Positions 1 through 7,043 of a DNA stretch of 7,163 nt are shown here, in pieces. The DNA lies in the NCBI GenBank assembly GCA_964618975.1, contig CAZUDI010000097.1:1-7163 (forward strand), read 5' to 3'. Made by a program: the position numbers and the translations under genes. The stretch comes from CAZUDI01 sp964618975 (lineage in GTDB: Bacteria; Desulfobacterota; Desulfomonilia; UBA1062). The notes below the pieces were generated by a model. It searched no databases, was not told where the DNA came from, and worked only from the letters and a program-made list of their open reading frames with translations. The number at the start of each line of letters is the position of its first letter. Within the stretch, counting starts at the first letter, position 1.

Positions 1-157
1 ACGAGGGCTTGCGGGGGACGCCGTCCACATCCACCAGGGCGGAGGCGACCAGGTGGGCGATCAGGGAACGCGAAAGCGCCAGCTGCTGCGCCAGAAAGAC
101 GTCCAGCCGGGTGCCGCTGAGTGCCCCTTCTATCTTGAAGACTAGCCTTTGTGCCAC
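1..157 (-). CDS. RluA/RluD-family 23S rRNA pseudouridine synthase, N-terminal part (runs off the left edge)
   Basis: Only the first 52 codons are inside the window. They begin with GTG at 157-155 and read MAQRLVFKIEG, then TRLDVFLAQQL and ALVDVDGVPRKPS. This is the pattern of the N-terminal S4 RNA-binding domain of RluA/RluD enzymes: the RLD..L start of the domain, an LSRS helix at about residues 28-31, and the VDVDG..RKPS strand-turn at about 42-52. Known RluD proteins also start with MAQR, which supports this GTG. Family members convert uridines of 23S rRNA helix 69 (RluD) or related sites to pseudouridine. The catalytic domain with its HRLD motif lies outside the window, so the exact subfamily (RluD, RluC or RluA) cannot be decided. 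The start overlaps the end of the upstream patatin gene by 16 bases, and the ribosome site is weak (an AGG within the patatin gene), so translational coupling is likely. Confidence 0.82.
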   Translation of the reverse strand, partial: MAQRLVFKIEGALSGTRLDVFLAQQLALSRSLIAHLVASALVDVDGVPRKPS

Positions 158-1053
158 AGGACTGACCTGATCTTGCGGAAGCGTCTCGCCCGCCGCAGGG
201 AGAGGGTGGCATCCTGGGCCGCCTTGTATCCCGCAAGGATGTAGTAGTCGATGTTGTCGAAATCCGACCAGTCGGCCTGACCCACCCGGGGATGGATGAC
301 GAAGTCGGCCTCCATGGTGCGGTAGGTGTTCATAATGGAGCGTGCGATATCATCCGCGCGCGACAGGATGTCCATACTGTTCTTGATTTCCTTCTCATAG
401 CTGATCGGTGTGATCTCGCGCGACACATCGACCCCGATGACGAAGTCCGCACCCAGAAAGCGTGCGGCCGAGACCGGTACGGTCTCGGCCCAGCCGCCGT
501 CGACATACATGCCGCCCCCCATGGCCACCGGCGGCAGGATCCCGGGCACCGAGCTGGAGGCACGCACCGCCGCCGGTACCGGACCAGCGTGCAAAATCTC
601 CGGGCAGCCGGAGACGATATCCAGGGCCATGCAGGCAAAGGGCAGCTGGAGTCCACTGAACTCCTTGTCCGGTATGATCTTGTCCATCTCCATGAAGAAG
701 ATCTCGGGAGAGATGACCGATTCCTGCATCAGAAAGCGGTAGAAAAAATACCCTTTTTTGGCGGTTTCGAAGATCCTGTCCAGAAAGCCCTTGTCGAGGT
801 CCGATGACATGGCCATCCGGTGGGCCTTCTTGAGAAATTCCTCGCTGCCCAGGTAGCCCTTGATGATACGTTCGGTCTCGCGGGCGCTGAGGGTATCGGC
901 ATACACCGAGCCCACGATGGCGCCCATGCTGGTGCCGGTGACGATATCGGGCCGTATGCCGCCATCCTCCAGGGCCTTCAGAACACCGATGTTCGCCAGG
1001 CCGCGCACACCCCCCCCGCCGAGGGCCAGGGCCAGCTTACGTCTCCTTCTCAT
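142..1053 (-). CDS. Patatin-like phospholipase/acyl hydrolase, RssA type (copy 1, downstream of selA)
   Basis: A 303-residue protein of the patatin-like (RssA/YchK) family of cytoplasmic Ser-Asp dyad lipid acyl hydrolases. The sequence shows the oxyanion glycine loop GGGGVRG at residues 12-18, the nucleophile elbow GTSMG at 40-44 (Ser42), the RASSSVPGI segment at about 164-172, and the catalytic Asp in DGG at 185-187 (Asp185). It has no signal peptide; the Arg-rich start MRRRRK is followed directly by the first beta strand. The ATG at 1053-1051 has a good ribosome site (GGGAGG, 9 bases upstream) lying inside the end of selA, and the two genes overlap by 17 bases. The end overlaps the next gene by 16 bases. 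All catalytic elements are intact, so hydrolase activity is expected. The natural lipid substrate cannot be read from the sequence. A paralogue lies just upstream of selA. Confidence 0.92.
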   Translation of the reverse strand: MRRRRKLALALGGGGVRGLANIGVLKALEDGGIRPDIVTGTSMGAIVGSVYADTLSARETERIIKGYLGSEEFLKKAHRMAMSSDLDKGFLDRIFETAKKGYFFYRFLMQESVISPEIFFMEMDKIIPDKEFSGLQLPFACMALDIVSGCPEILHAGPVPAAVRASSSVPGILPPVAMGGGMYVDGGWAETVPVSAARFLGADFVIGVDVSREITPISYEKEIKNSMDILSRADDIARSIMNTYRTMEADFVIHPRVGQADWSDFDNIDYYILAGYKAAQDATLSLRRARRFRKIRSVLWHKG

Positions 1054-2404
1054 CCGTCAGGACCTCCCGTATGCGTGCCGCCAGCCGCTCGAGCTGGTCT
1101 TCCTCCACGGTCTTGAGATCGAAGATGAGGCGCTCTTCCTCGATACGCGCCACCACCCCCGGATCCCCGCACCGCAGCCGCCGGTGAAGGTGCGCCGTCT
1201 GCGTGGTCCTCAGCGCCAGGCCGCAGGAGGGAAACTGGTGTGTGGGGGCCGAGCCCCCGCCGACTACGGCCGTGGTCGACACGATCTCCGTGGCGATGCC
1301 CTCCAGCAGCTCCCCAAGCCGGACGGCGCGCTGCTCGACCGCCTGCAGCGTCTCGCCGAGCATGCGCAGCACCGGGATCGCGTTGTGGCGCCCCTGGGCG
1401 AGCAGCCGCAGGGTGGCCCCCAAGGCGGCGATGGTCATCTTGTCGACCCTGAGTGCCCGATGCAGGGGGTGTCTGGCCATGGCGGCGATGAGGTCCTGCC
1501 GACCGAGGATGATTCCCGCCTGCGGTCCGCCGAGCACCTTGTCCCCGCTGAAGGACACCACATCGCTGTTTTTGAGGCAGCCGGGAATGGTCCATTCATC
1601 GCGAATACCCGCCTGATCCAGGTCAAAAGGGATGCCCGAGCCCATGTCGATGTAGAGGGGAATCCCCAGTTCGCGCGAAAGGGACGACATCTGAGCCAGG
1701 CTGGCCTCTTCGGTGAAACCGACCAGGGCAAAATTGCTGCGGTGCACCTTCATGAGCAGGGCCGTCTGCGGGCCGACGGCGTCGCGGTAGTCCTGGAGGC
1801 GCGTACGGTTGGTGGTCCCCACCTCCTTCATGAGGGCACCGCTGAGCGCCATGACCTCGGGCATACGAAACGAGCCGCCGATCTCCACCAGCTCCCCGCG
1901 TGAGACGATGACCTCACGGCCCTGGGCCAAAGACGCCAGCACGAGCAGGGTGGCGGCGGCGTTGTTGTTGACCACCAGGGCGTCTTCGGCGCCGAAGGCG
2001 GCCCGCGTGATCGGCCGGATATGATCCTGCCGCGAGCCGCGCACCCCGGCTGTCAGATCGTATTCCAGGTCGGAATACCCGGAGGCGGCCTCGATGACGG
2101 CCTTCACGGCCTCTGGAGCCAGCGGGGCCCGGCCCAGGTTGGTGTAGACCACCACCCCGCAGGCGTTGATCACCGGCTGCAGGCCGTGCTCCATGATAGC
2201 TTCAAGCGAAACCGCCACGTCAGATGCCACCTGAGCGGCATCCGGGCTTTGCTCGATCTCGCCTTTCTGGATGGCCTCCCGCATGTGCTGCAGATAATCA
2301 ACCAGCGCCCGTTTGACGACCTCTGTTTCATAGGGCAGACCTGCCAGAGCGGGCTCGTTCAGGACGGCATCCACCTTGGGTATACTGCGCAATGCACTCT
2401 TCAC
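1037..2404 (-). CDS. selA: L-seryl-tRNA(Sec) selenium transferase (selenocysteine synthase)
   Basis: A 455-residue PLP enzyme, close to the 463 residues of E. coli SelA. It converts Ser-tRNA(Sec) to Sec-tRNA(Sec) using selenophosphate, and acts in the cytoplasm as a homodecamer in characterised bacteria. Family hallmarks are clear: an N-terminal IPKVDAVL segment, VVVYTNLGRAPL at about 84-95, LEYDL at 113-117, VNNNAA at 145-150, SRGELVEIGGSFR at 168-180, EVGTTNR at 194-200, and FSGDKVLGGPQAG at 285-297. Lys289 corresponds to the PLP-binding Lys295 of E. coli SelA. The start is GTG (2404-2402), 11 bases after the stop of the upstream patatin gene. Those 11 bases are a G-run that may serve as a ribosome site. 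The end overlaps the next patatin gene by 17 bases. selB, which often follows selA, is not next to it here. Its presence implies that the host makes selenoproteins. Confidence 0.96.
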   Translation of the reverse strand: MKSALRSIPKVDAVLNEPALAGLPYETEVVKRALVDYLQHMREAIQKGEIEQSPDAAQVASDVAVSLEAIMEHGLQPVINACGVVVYTNLGRAPLAPEAVKAVIEAASGYSDLEYDLTAGVRGSRQDHIRPITRAAFGAEDALVVNNNAAATLLVLASLAQGREVIVSRGELVEIGGSFRMPEVMALSGALMKEVGTTNRTRLQDYRDAVGPQTALLMKVHRSNFALVGFTEEASLAQMSSLSRELGIPLYIDMGSGIPFDLDQAGIRDEWTIPGCLKNSDVVSFSGDKVLGGPQAGIILGRQDLIAAMARHPLHRALRVDKMTIAALGATLRLLAQGRHNAIPVLRMLGETLQAVEQRAVRLGELLEGIATEIVSTTAVVGGGSAPTHQFPSCGLALRTTQTAHLHRRLRCGDPGVVARIEEERLIFDLKTVEEDQLERLAARIREVLTDEKET

Positions 2405-2415
2405 CCCGCCCCCCG

Positions 2416-3360
2416 TTAGAGAATGGAATAGCGGTACTTTCCCGCCAGGGCCTGTCTGAGGGACCCCTTATCCCGGTCGGCTTCCCCCTGCATGAGCTCG
2501 CGAATCTGCGGCAGACAACCTTGCACCGCCTGGCGACCCGCCTCCAGACAGACCTGTGTCTTGCTGAATTCGAAAAAACGATAGCCCCTGATCCCCTCAG
2601 GGGAGATGACGATATCCGCCAGCGAGGTCTCCAGCTCGTTCCAGCGCAGGCCGCGGATAGTGGCGGCATGATCGATCACCTCGATCGAGTTCTTGCAGGC
2701 GATATCGCGCACCTTGGGATCCGTGTCGACGGCGATGATCCGCTCCGCCCCGAGGATATGCGCCGCCAGCACCGGCACGATGCTCACGATGCCGCCGTCG
2801 GCCAGGGAAAGGCCCCGGTAGGGATGCGGCTTACAGACGCCCGGCAGGGCGCTGGAGGCGTACATGGCGTCCGGCAACTCGCCGGTAGTGATGATCACCG
2901 CCTCGGCCGTGTTCATATCCGTGGCCAGGGCCGCAAAGGGGATCAGGGTGTCCTCGACATAGAAGCGGCGGGAATGCAGCACTCCCTTGCCCGCCACGTC
3001 CCGGTAGGCCCGCATGAGCAGATCCAGGGAGAGAAAACCCTGGCTCCAGAAGGAATGGATGAAGCCGGCCGTGAAAGAGAAGAACGACATGACCTTCGAG
3101 GCCTTGCGCTGCGGATCTCTGGACAGGGCCCGCTCGAGGATGCGCACTACCCTATTGGTGGAGAAGCGCTCGGCAAATTCCAGCAGGAACTCCGCCTCGT
3201 TCTTGTAGGCATACACCCCGCCCAGGACCGAGCCGATGCTGCTGCCCACGATGAGGTCGGGCTTCAATCCCTGGCGCTCCAACTCGAAGAACACGCCCAC
3301 ATGCGCCATGCAGCGCACCCCGCCACCACCGAGGACCAGTGCGGTCTTAGCCTCTTTCAT
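2416..3360 (-). CDS. Patatin-like phospholipase/acyl hydrolase, RssA type (copy 2, upstream of selA), Cys variant in the oxyanion loop
   Basis: A 314-residue member of the same patatin-like family as the gene downstream of selA. From the ATG at 3360-3358 it shows the glycine loop GGGGVRC at 11-17, the nucleophile elbow GSSIG at 39-43 (Ser41), an ASSALPGV segment at about 168-175, and the Asp in ADGG at 187-190 (Asp188). The last Gly of the usual GGGxRG loop is Cys17 here, which is odd but may still allow activity. No signal peptide is seen. The frame stays open to a GTG at 3390, which would add ten residues. The ATG is preferred because the protein then starts MKEAKTALVLGGGG, as usual for the family, and an AAAGGGG run lies about 12 bases upstream. 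selA follows 11 bases after the stop, which suggests one transcript. Substrate unknown. Confidence 0.88.
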   Translation of the reverse strand: MKEAKTALVLGGGGVRCMAHVGVFFELERQGLKPDLIVGSSIGSVLGGVYAYKNEAEFLLEFAERFSTNRVVRILERALSRDPQRKASKVMSFFSFTAGFIHSFWSQGFLSLDLLMRAYRDVAGKGVLHSRRFYVEDTLIPFAALATDMNTAEAVIITTGELPDAMYASSALPGVCKPHPYRGLSLADGGIVSIVPVLAAHILGAERIIAVDTDPKVRDIACKNSIEVIDHAATIRGLRWNELETSLADIVISPEGIRGYRFFEFSKTQVCLEAGRQAVQGCLPQIRELMQGEADRDKGSLRQALAGKYRYSIL

Positions 3361-3392
3361 TTCATCCACATCCCCTTTCTGATGAACCACAA

Positions 3393-3420
3393 CCTATGCC
3401 ATGAGCAAACAGGTCGTCAA
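3393..3420 (-). promoter_or_regulatory. Weak candidate sigma-70 promoter for the patatin-selA-patatin-rlu block
   Basis: On the minus strand TTGACG (3420-3415) is followed after 16 bases by CATAGG (3398-3393). The -35 box matches TTGACA at five of six positions, while the -10 box matches TATAAT at only three. It lies just upstream of the second patatin gene, where a promoter would be needed if the block is not read from the MFS gene. A transcript from it would start close to the alternative GTG at 3390, which would favour the ATG at 3360 as the true start. The match is weak and may be chance. Confidence 0.18.
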
Positions 3421-3469
3421 GCAAACTGAGCAAGAAGGTCTTGCACCCCCAGGTTCCTGTCGAGCAATA

Positions 3470-3491
3470 AACGGCCCGTCATCAGGCCATT
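3470..3491 (-). terminator. Weak hairpin just after the MFS gene, possible terminator
   Basis: On the minus strand AATGGCC (3491-3485), an eight-base loop and GGCCGTT (3476-3470) form a seven-pair stem with one G-T wobble, beginning 5 bases after the MFS stop. It is followed by TATTGC rather than a real T-run, so a strong intrinsic terminator is not supported. It could be a weak or partial terminator, or an mRNA-stabilising structure separating the capA-MFS unit from the patatin-selA block. Confidence 0.3.
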
Positions 3492-3496
3492 CCACC

Positions 3497-4678
3497 TTAC
3501 TTGCTCACACAACAGGCACCCGCGTGTTGGACACTCGCATGATAGAAAATCATGATTCCTGCCAGATAGATGCATGCCGACACAAAGAATACCGCGCGGA
3601 TGCCCAGCATATCCATAACCAGTCCTGAGACAAGCGGACCCACGATAAAACCCACCGACTGGATCGCATCGAAGGAACTGACCGAGAAGCCCAAGCCGAT
3701 CTCACGACTCTCCCGCACGATCAGGGCATTGGCCGCAGGCCCCGCAAGCGCAGTGCCCGAAGATGACAGCAGCCCCAGTCCCATGAACATCCAGAATCCG
3801 TTCGCAAACGGCAAGCCGAAGAGGGCGGCGGCGGTCAACAGTGCCCCCACAACGACATACCTGACATAGTGACCGGTCATATCCACCAGCCTGCCGAAGG
3901 GAACCTGGAACACGCCGGAAACGCACACAATCACCGAAACAAGGATGCCAATCTGGGTCTTACTGATGGACTGCTGCTGGATCAGCAGGGGGAGAAAGAC
4001 CAGCATCCCTCCCACCCCCAGGGTATCGATGAAACGGAAGGCGATCAGTCCCCTCAGTCGGGGAATGGACAGGAGGTCTCTCAAGGGATTCTCGGAGAGA
4101 CGTTCCCCGCGAATCTCGTTGTGACGGGAAGGCAGGCCGACAAGGGTCAGGACCAGGGCGATCACCGTGGTCACGCCCATGGCATAGAAGGTCATCGGAA
4201 TCCCGTACCTGTCGGAGATCATCCCTCCGGCCAGCGGGCCAATTCCCATCCCGATCAGGATCGAAAGCGCAAAAAGGGCCATGTACTGGGCCTCGTGATC
4301 CTCCTTGGCCAGGACACCGATATAGGCCCCGACTATGGGGACCACCATGGCATTCGCCACCCCCATGACACCGCGTATGACAAGGAGGTCCCCGGTATTG
4401 CGGGCCCAGGCAAAGGCGATGGCGACCAGGGTGAACAGGGCCAGACCGGAGACGATAAAGGTCTTCTTGCCGGTTCTGTCAGAGATGCGCCCGATAAACG
4501 GGCTGACGATCACCTTGGTAATGGCGAAGCTCGAGAAGATCAGTCCGATGAGCATGCCCCCCGCACCCAGATTTTTGGCATAGATCGGAAGGATGGGCAT
4601 GATGATGCTGATGCCGATACAGGTGGACACGCTGGCAAGGAAAAGGACGAAAAAGATTCTCAGCCTCATATCCCTCAT
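3497..4678 (-). CDS. MFS transporter, DHA1/antiporter type, 12 membrane segments
   Basis: A 393-residue integral inner-membrane protein of the major facilitator superfamily. Hydrophobic segments run along the whole length and fit 12 helices in two halves around a central charged loop at about 184-208. Motif A is present in the loop after helix 2 as GRISDRTGKK (63-72), with a related FGRLVDMTGH (261-270) in the second half. GIGPLAGG at 145-152 fits motif C, typical of proton-driven antiporters of the drug-efflux (DHA) group. The tail ends in Cys-Cys-Val-Ser-Lys. The ATG at 4678-4676 follows a strong ribosome site, GGGGAGG (4696-4690), that overlaps the end of the capA-like gene, with 6 bases between stop and start. 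The pair is thus translationally linked. Substrate cannot be deduced; export of a compound handled by the CapA-like protein is only a guess from the context. Confidence 0.92.
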   Translation of the reverse strand: MRDMRLRIFFVLFLASVSTCIGISIIMPILPIYAKNLGAGGMLIGLIFSSFAITKVIVSPFIGRISDRTGKKTFIVSGLALFTLVAIAFAWARNTGDLLVIRGVMGVANAMVVPIVGAYIGVLAKEDHEAQYMALFALSILIGMGIGPLAGGMISDRYGIPMTFYAMGVTTVIALVLTLVGLPSRHNEIRGERLSENPLRDLLSIPRLRGLIAFRFIDTLGVGGMLVFLPLLIQQQSISKTQIGILVSVIVCVSGVFQVPFGRLVDMTGHYVRYVVVGALLTAAALFGLPFANGFWMFMGLGLLSSSGTALAGPAANALIVRESREIGLGFSVSSFDAIQSVGFIVGPLVSGLVMDMLGIRAVFFVSACIYLAGIMIFYHASVQHAGACCVSK

Positions 4679-4684
4679 TTCACT

Positions 4685-6079
4685 TCATACCTCCCCTCTA
4701 TGCCTTTCTTGGGCCGGCTGATCTCCCAAGGGTTCCAGGATGCCGGAGGCATCCCGTGGCAGGATATACCGCTCCAGAAATGCATGGGCCTTGATCAGGT
4801 AAATCATCTCACGGGTGGAAAGACGATAGACCTCCTTGTAATAGAGGAGCTGGTTGAGTGTCTTTCTCAGATCGATCTGCCTAAACGCATACCCGCCCCC
4901 GTCGCCTTCGCGGCAGAGCTTGAAGAAGGGCACCATCCTGACCCGGCTGATCCGGACGACCTCCCGGCCGGCCTGTCTGCCCTTGACGAGCTCGATCTTG
5001 ATAAAACAGGAAACCCAGGATACCGGAAGAAAGTGCAGGTAGGACATGAGCTCGGAGAGCGAGTAGGCGATGAGACCTGCCTTCTCCTGTCCGGAGACCG
5101 GATCGATATAGGTGTATCTTTCCATCGGCTGCAACATGTGGGGATGATGCCCGATGATCACATCCACGCCCGCCTCGATGATCGCATGTCCCCGATCGAT
5201 GATGTCCTGGGTGGGATACGCCTCGATGTCCTGACCCCAGTGCAGGGAGGCCACGATCACCTCGGCCCCCTTTCCACGCGCCCTGCGGATATGCCGCCTG
5301 ATCATCTCGATATCGGCCTGGGGTTCATTCAGGAGGAGGAAATTCACCAGATAGTCTCCTCCCTCGGGCAGGCGATCCTGATTGAGGGAGAAGGTATAGC
5401 CGAGGAAGGCCACCTTGATCCCGTTTCTTTCCACGATCGGAATATCTTCCTGCTCGGTCGCCGAGCGCGAGGTGCCCACATGTATTATGCCCCTTTCATC
5501 CAACACATCGAGGGTCCTCTCCAGGCCCTGACTGCCCATATTCAGGCAGTGGTTGCTGGCCGTCGACACGACATCGAGATGTCCCTCCCCCTGGCCGAAG
5601 ACCTCGAGACACAACTCCGTCCCATTGAGCCGCGGCGCTTCCGGATAGATCCAGTCTCGCATCCTTCTGCCGCTGGGGACGATGCTGACGGCCCTGGTGG
5701 GATCAATGGGTGTTTCAAGGTTGGCAAAGACGAGATCCCCGGCGAAGAGGTCGGCCCCGAGATCGTCCCAGATATGGGCAAGCGACTGCGGGGAATAGCC
5801 ATGGCTGTGCATGATATCCCCCCCCGCCGAGAGCGTGAGGGAGGTCTGGGGGATAAAACCATCGGGAAGGGTGAAATCCAGATGCTGGCGGGCAAAATGG
5901 GCCTCGATCCCCTTGTTCTTCTCGGCCTTCAGCACCGGGCGAAAGATCTTCAGGGTCATGTACAGCTTGTCGGAGAATGACCACCTCTGAATATCGGGCA
6001 AGGGCCTGGAATAGCTAAGGTCCTTCACCCTCCATCCCACGAGGAGCGTCATTGCCACCAGGATGCCGAAAATCAGCAT
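4685..6079 (-). CDS. CapA-family (PGA_cap) metallophosphatase-fold protein, N-terminally membrane anchored
   Basis: A 464-residue protein of the CapA family, named for poly-gamma-glutamate capsule assembly in Bacillus, but with many members of unknown role elsewhere. Residues 1-18 (MLIFGILVAM and on) form one hydrophobic helix without a clear cleavage site, so it is probably an anchor with the domain in the periplasm. The domain, about 82-345, shows the conserved metal-site elements in order: SAGGDIM (84-90), FANLETPI (118-125), TASNHCLN (173-180), SLHWGQ (278-283) and GHHPHMLQ (310-317). The usual YSLGNF segment reads YSLSELM (339-345). About 120 residues follow that I cannot assign. The ATG at 6079-6077 has AGGGG seven bases upstream. 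No capB, capC or other polyglutamate synthesis genes are nearby, so a capsule role is not supported. The MFS transporter gene follows 6 bases downstream. Confidence 0.9.
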   Translation of the reverse strand: MLIFGILVAMTLLVGWRVKDLSYSRPLPDIQRWSFSDKLYMTLKIFRPVLKAEKNKGIEAHFARQHLDFTLPDGFIPQTSLTLSAGGDIMHSHGYSPQSLAHIWDDLGADLFAGDLVFANLETPIDPTRAVSIVPSGRRMRDWIYPEAPRLNGTELCLEVFGQGEGHLDVVSTASNHCLNMGSQGLERTLDVLDERGIIHVGTSRSATEQEDIPIVERNGIKVAFLGYTFSLNQDRLPEGGDYLVNFLLLNEPQADIEMIRRHIRRARGKGAEVIVASLHWGQDIEAYPTQDIIDRGHAIIEAGVDVIIGHHPHMLQPMERYTYIDPVSGQEKAGLIAYSLSELMSYLHFLPVSWVSCFIKIELVKGRQAGREVVRISRVRMVPFFKLCREGDGGGYAFRQIDLRKTLNQLLYYKEVYRLSTREMIYLIKAHAFLERYILPRDASGILEPLGDQPAQERHRGEV

Positions 6080-6246
6080 GCGCTCACCCCTATCTGTATC
6101 TTTCCACCCACGACGAGACCGACTAAACCCACCCCTTGCCTCGTTTCCGGGGAAGCTCTCGCCCCAACGGTGGGCAATTCTTTACACACAAGCGGCAATT
6201 GTTTTCCATCAATCCTTCTTGTCCGGGTCAATGTCGGCCCTGACGT
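6080..6246 (-). other. 167-base gap between the acyltransferase-like and capA-like genes
   Basis: No assignable gene is present. Seen on the minus strand are an imperfect inverted repeat, GTCAGGG/CCCGGAC (6244-6221, one mismatch, ten-base loop), without a T-run; a direct repeat AATTGCC at 6200-6194 and 6179-6173, 21 bases apart; and two tiny ORFs in a row. The first starts with an ATG overlapping the stop of the upstream gene (ATGA at 6250-6247) and encodes 13 residues. The second (6209-6123, start overlapping the first stop as TGATG) encodes 28 residues beginning MENNCRLCVKNC. No convincing sigma-70 or sigma-54 promoter was found, so whether capA-MFS has its own promoter or is read from upstream remains open. 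Confidence 0.5.
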
Positions 6247-7035
6247 TCATGCGGCCCCATCATCCTGGATATCCTGCTGCAAAAAGGCCCCGCTGTCGAG
6301 GGTGTGCTTAATATGTTCAAGGAACTTGCCGAAGTGCATTCCCATTCCGAGACGGTGGTCGAAGGTCCACTGCAACATCCCGATATTGGTCTTTTTATCA
6401 ATCCCGGCGAGACCGAACATGCTGGTATGCTCCCCCTGGCCCCACTTGATATCCACGGGAAGGATCGAAACCGAGGTGGGGGCCATGGTCTGCGCCCGGA
6501 TCCAGGGAATCTTGGTCAGGTGCAGGAGGAGATAGGTCAGGGGGGCGGGGAGATGGGCGATCCTCTTCAAGGCACGAAACTGATCAACCTCATCCTCGGG
6601 GCAGGTACTGATGTTCCAGATCTGCCGTGACAATTCTAATGTATTAATTTTGTTGACCTCTTTAAACGTGTAGGCACAGGTCTGCTGTTTGTTTCCATCC
6701 AACTCGCGCACGATCATCAACGAGACATCGATCGTCTCACTCTCCCATGACCCTCCCCAGGGCAGAAAGGACAGGACCCCGCTCAATCGTCTATAGGGCT
6801 GGTTTCCCTGCTCATCGGTATAATCATAGGCCAGGGCCACCGCCCGCATCAAAACCGCCGGCAGGCGCAGCTTTTCGGCCCCCTTCCTTCCCCGGTTATA
6901 TTCGTTCATTATACCGAGAACATTGCTGAAATCAATCTCGGCCACGTACGATCTACGCTCATATGTCTGGATATGCATGTTCTGGAAGATAAGAATATCT
7001 ATCCTGGAATTGTCTGCCTTCTTCCCCAGTACCAT
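6247..7035 (-). CDS. Stand-alone E2/CAT-like acyltransferase-fold protein with degenerate HxxxDG motif
   Basis: A 262-residue protein that looks like the catalytic domain of 2-oxoacid dehydrogenase E2 acyltransferases, which share a fold with chloramphenicol acetyltransferase. The best evidence is the C-terminal GMLQWTFDHRLGMGMHFGKF (about 219-238), which matches the family's LTFDHRxxDGxxxxxF block, supported by VDVSLMIVRE-like strands mid-protein (TIDVSLMIVREL) and a TFKEVNKINTLELSRQI helix. The catalytic His is kept (His227) but the Asp of HxxxDG is Met231. There is no lipoyl or E3-binding domain, so it is not an ordinary E2 subunit. Activity, acyl donor and acceptor are unknown. The ATG at 7035-7033 is chosen because it has a strong GGGAGGG site nine bases upstream and a sigma-54 promoter just before it; an in-frame GTG at 7098 lies upstream of that promoter. 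Base composition looks less GC-rich than the selA block. Confidence 0.72.
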   Translation of the reverse strand: MVLGKKADNSRIDILIFQNMHIQTYERRSYVAEIDFSNVLGIMNEYNRGRKGAEKLRLPAVLMRAVALAYDYTDEQGNQPYRRLSGVLSFLPWGGSWESETIDVSLMIVRELDGNKQQTCAYTFKEVNKINTLELSRQIWNISTCPEDEVDQFRALKRIAHLPAPLTYLLLHLTKIPWIRAQTMAPTSVSILPVDIKWGQGEHTSMFGLAGIDKKTNIGMLQWTFDHRLGMGMHFGKFLEHIKHTLDSGAFLQQDIQDDGAA

Positions 7036-7043
7036 AGTCTTGA

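Noticed and set aside
860..1903. Plus-strand open frame of 347 codons opposite selA and patatin 1
   Set aside because: Antisense shadow of strongly supported genes, with no recognisable domain.
3361..3390. GTG start (3390) for the second patatin
   Set aside because: Family proteins begin just before the first beta strand, matching the ATG at 3360. The GTG has only a poor ribosome site. It is not fully excluded.
2392..3429. Plus-strand open frame of 345 codons opposite the second patatin gene
   Set aside because: Antisense shadow with no domain; the minus strand carries intact GGGG, GSSIG and DGG motifs.
3869..5980. Plus-strand open frame of 703 codons antisense to the capA-like and MFS genes
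   Set aside because: Its translation is low-complexity (rich in His, Asp, Gly, Gln), matches no family, and lies opposite two genes with clear motifs. It is a composition effect of GC-rich codons on the other strand.
6204..6231. Sigma-70 promoter with TTGACC (6231-6226) upstream of capA
   Set aside because: At 17-base spacing the -10 position reads TGGAAA, matching TATAAT at only three of six positions.
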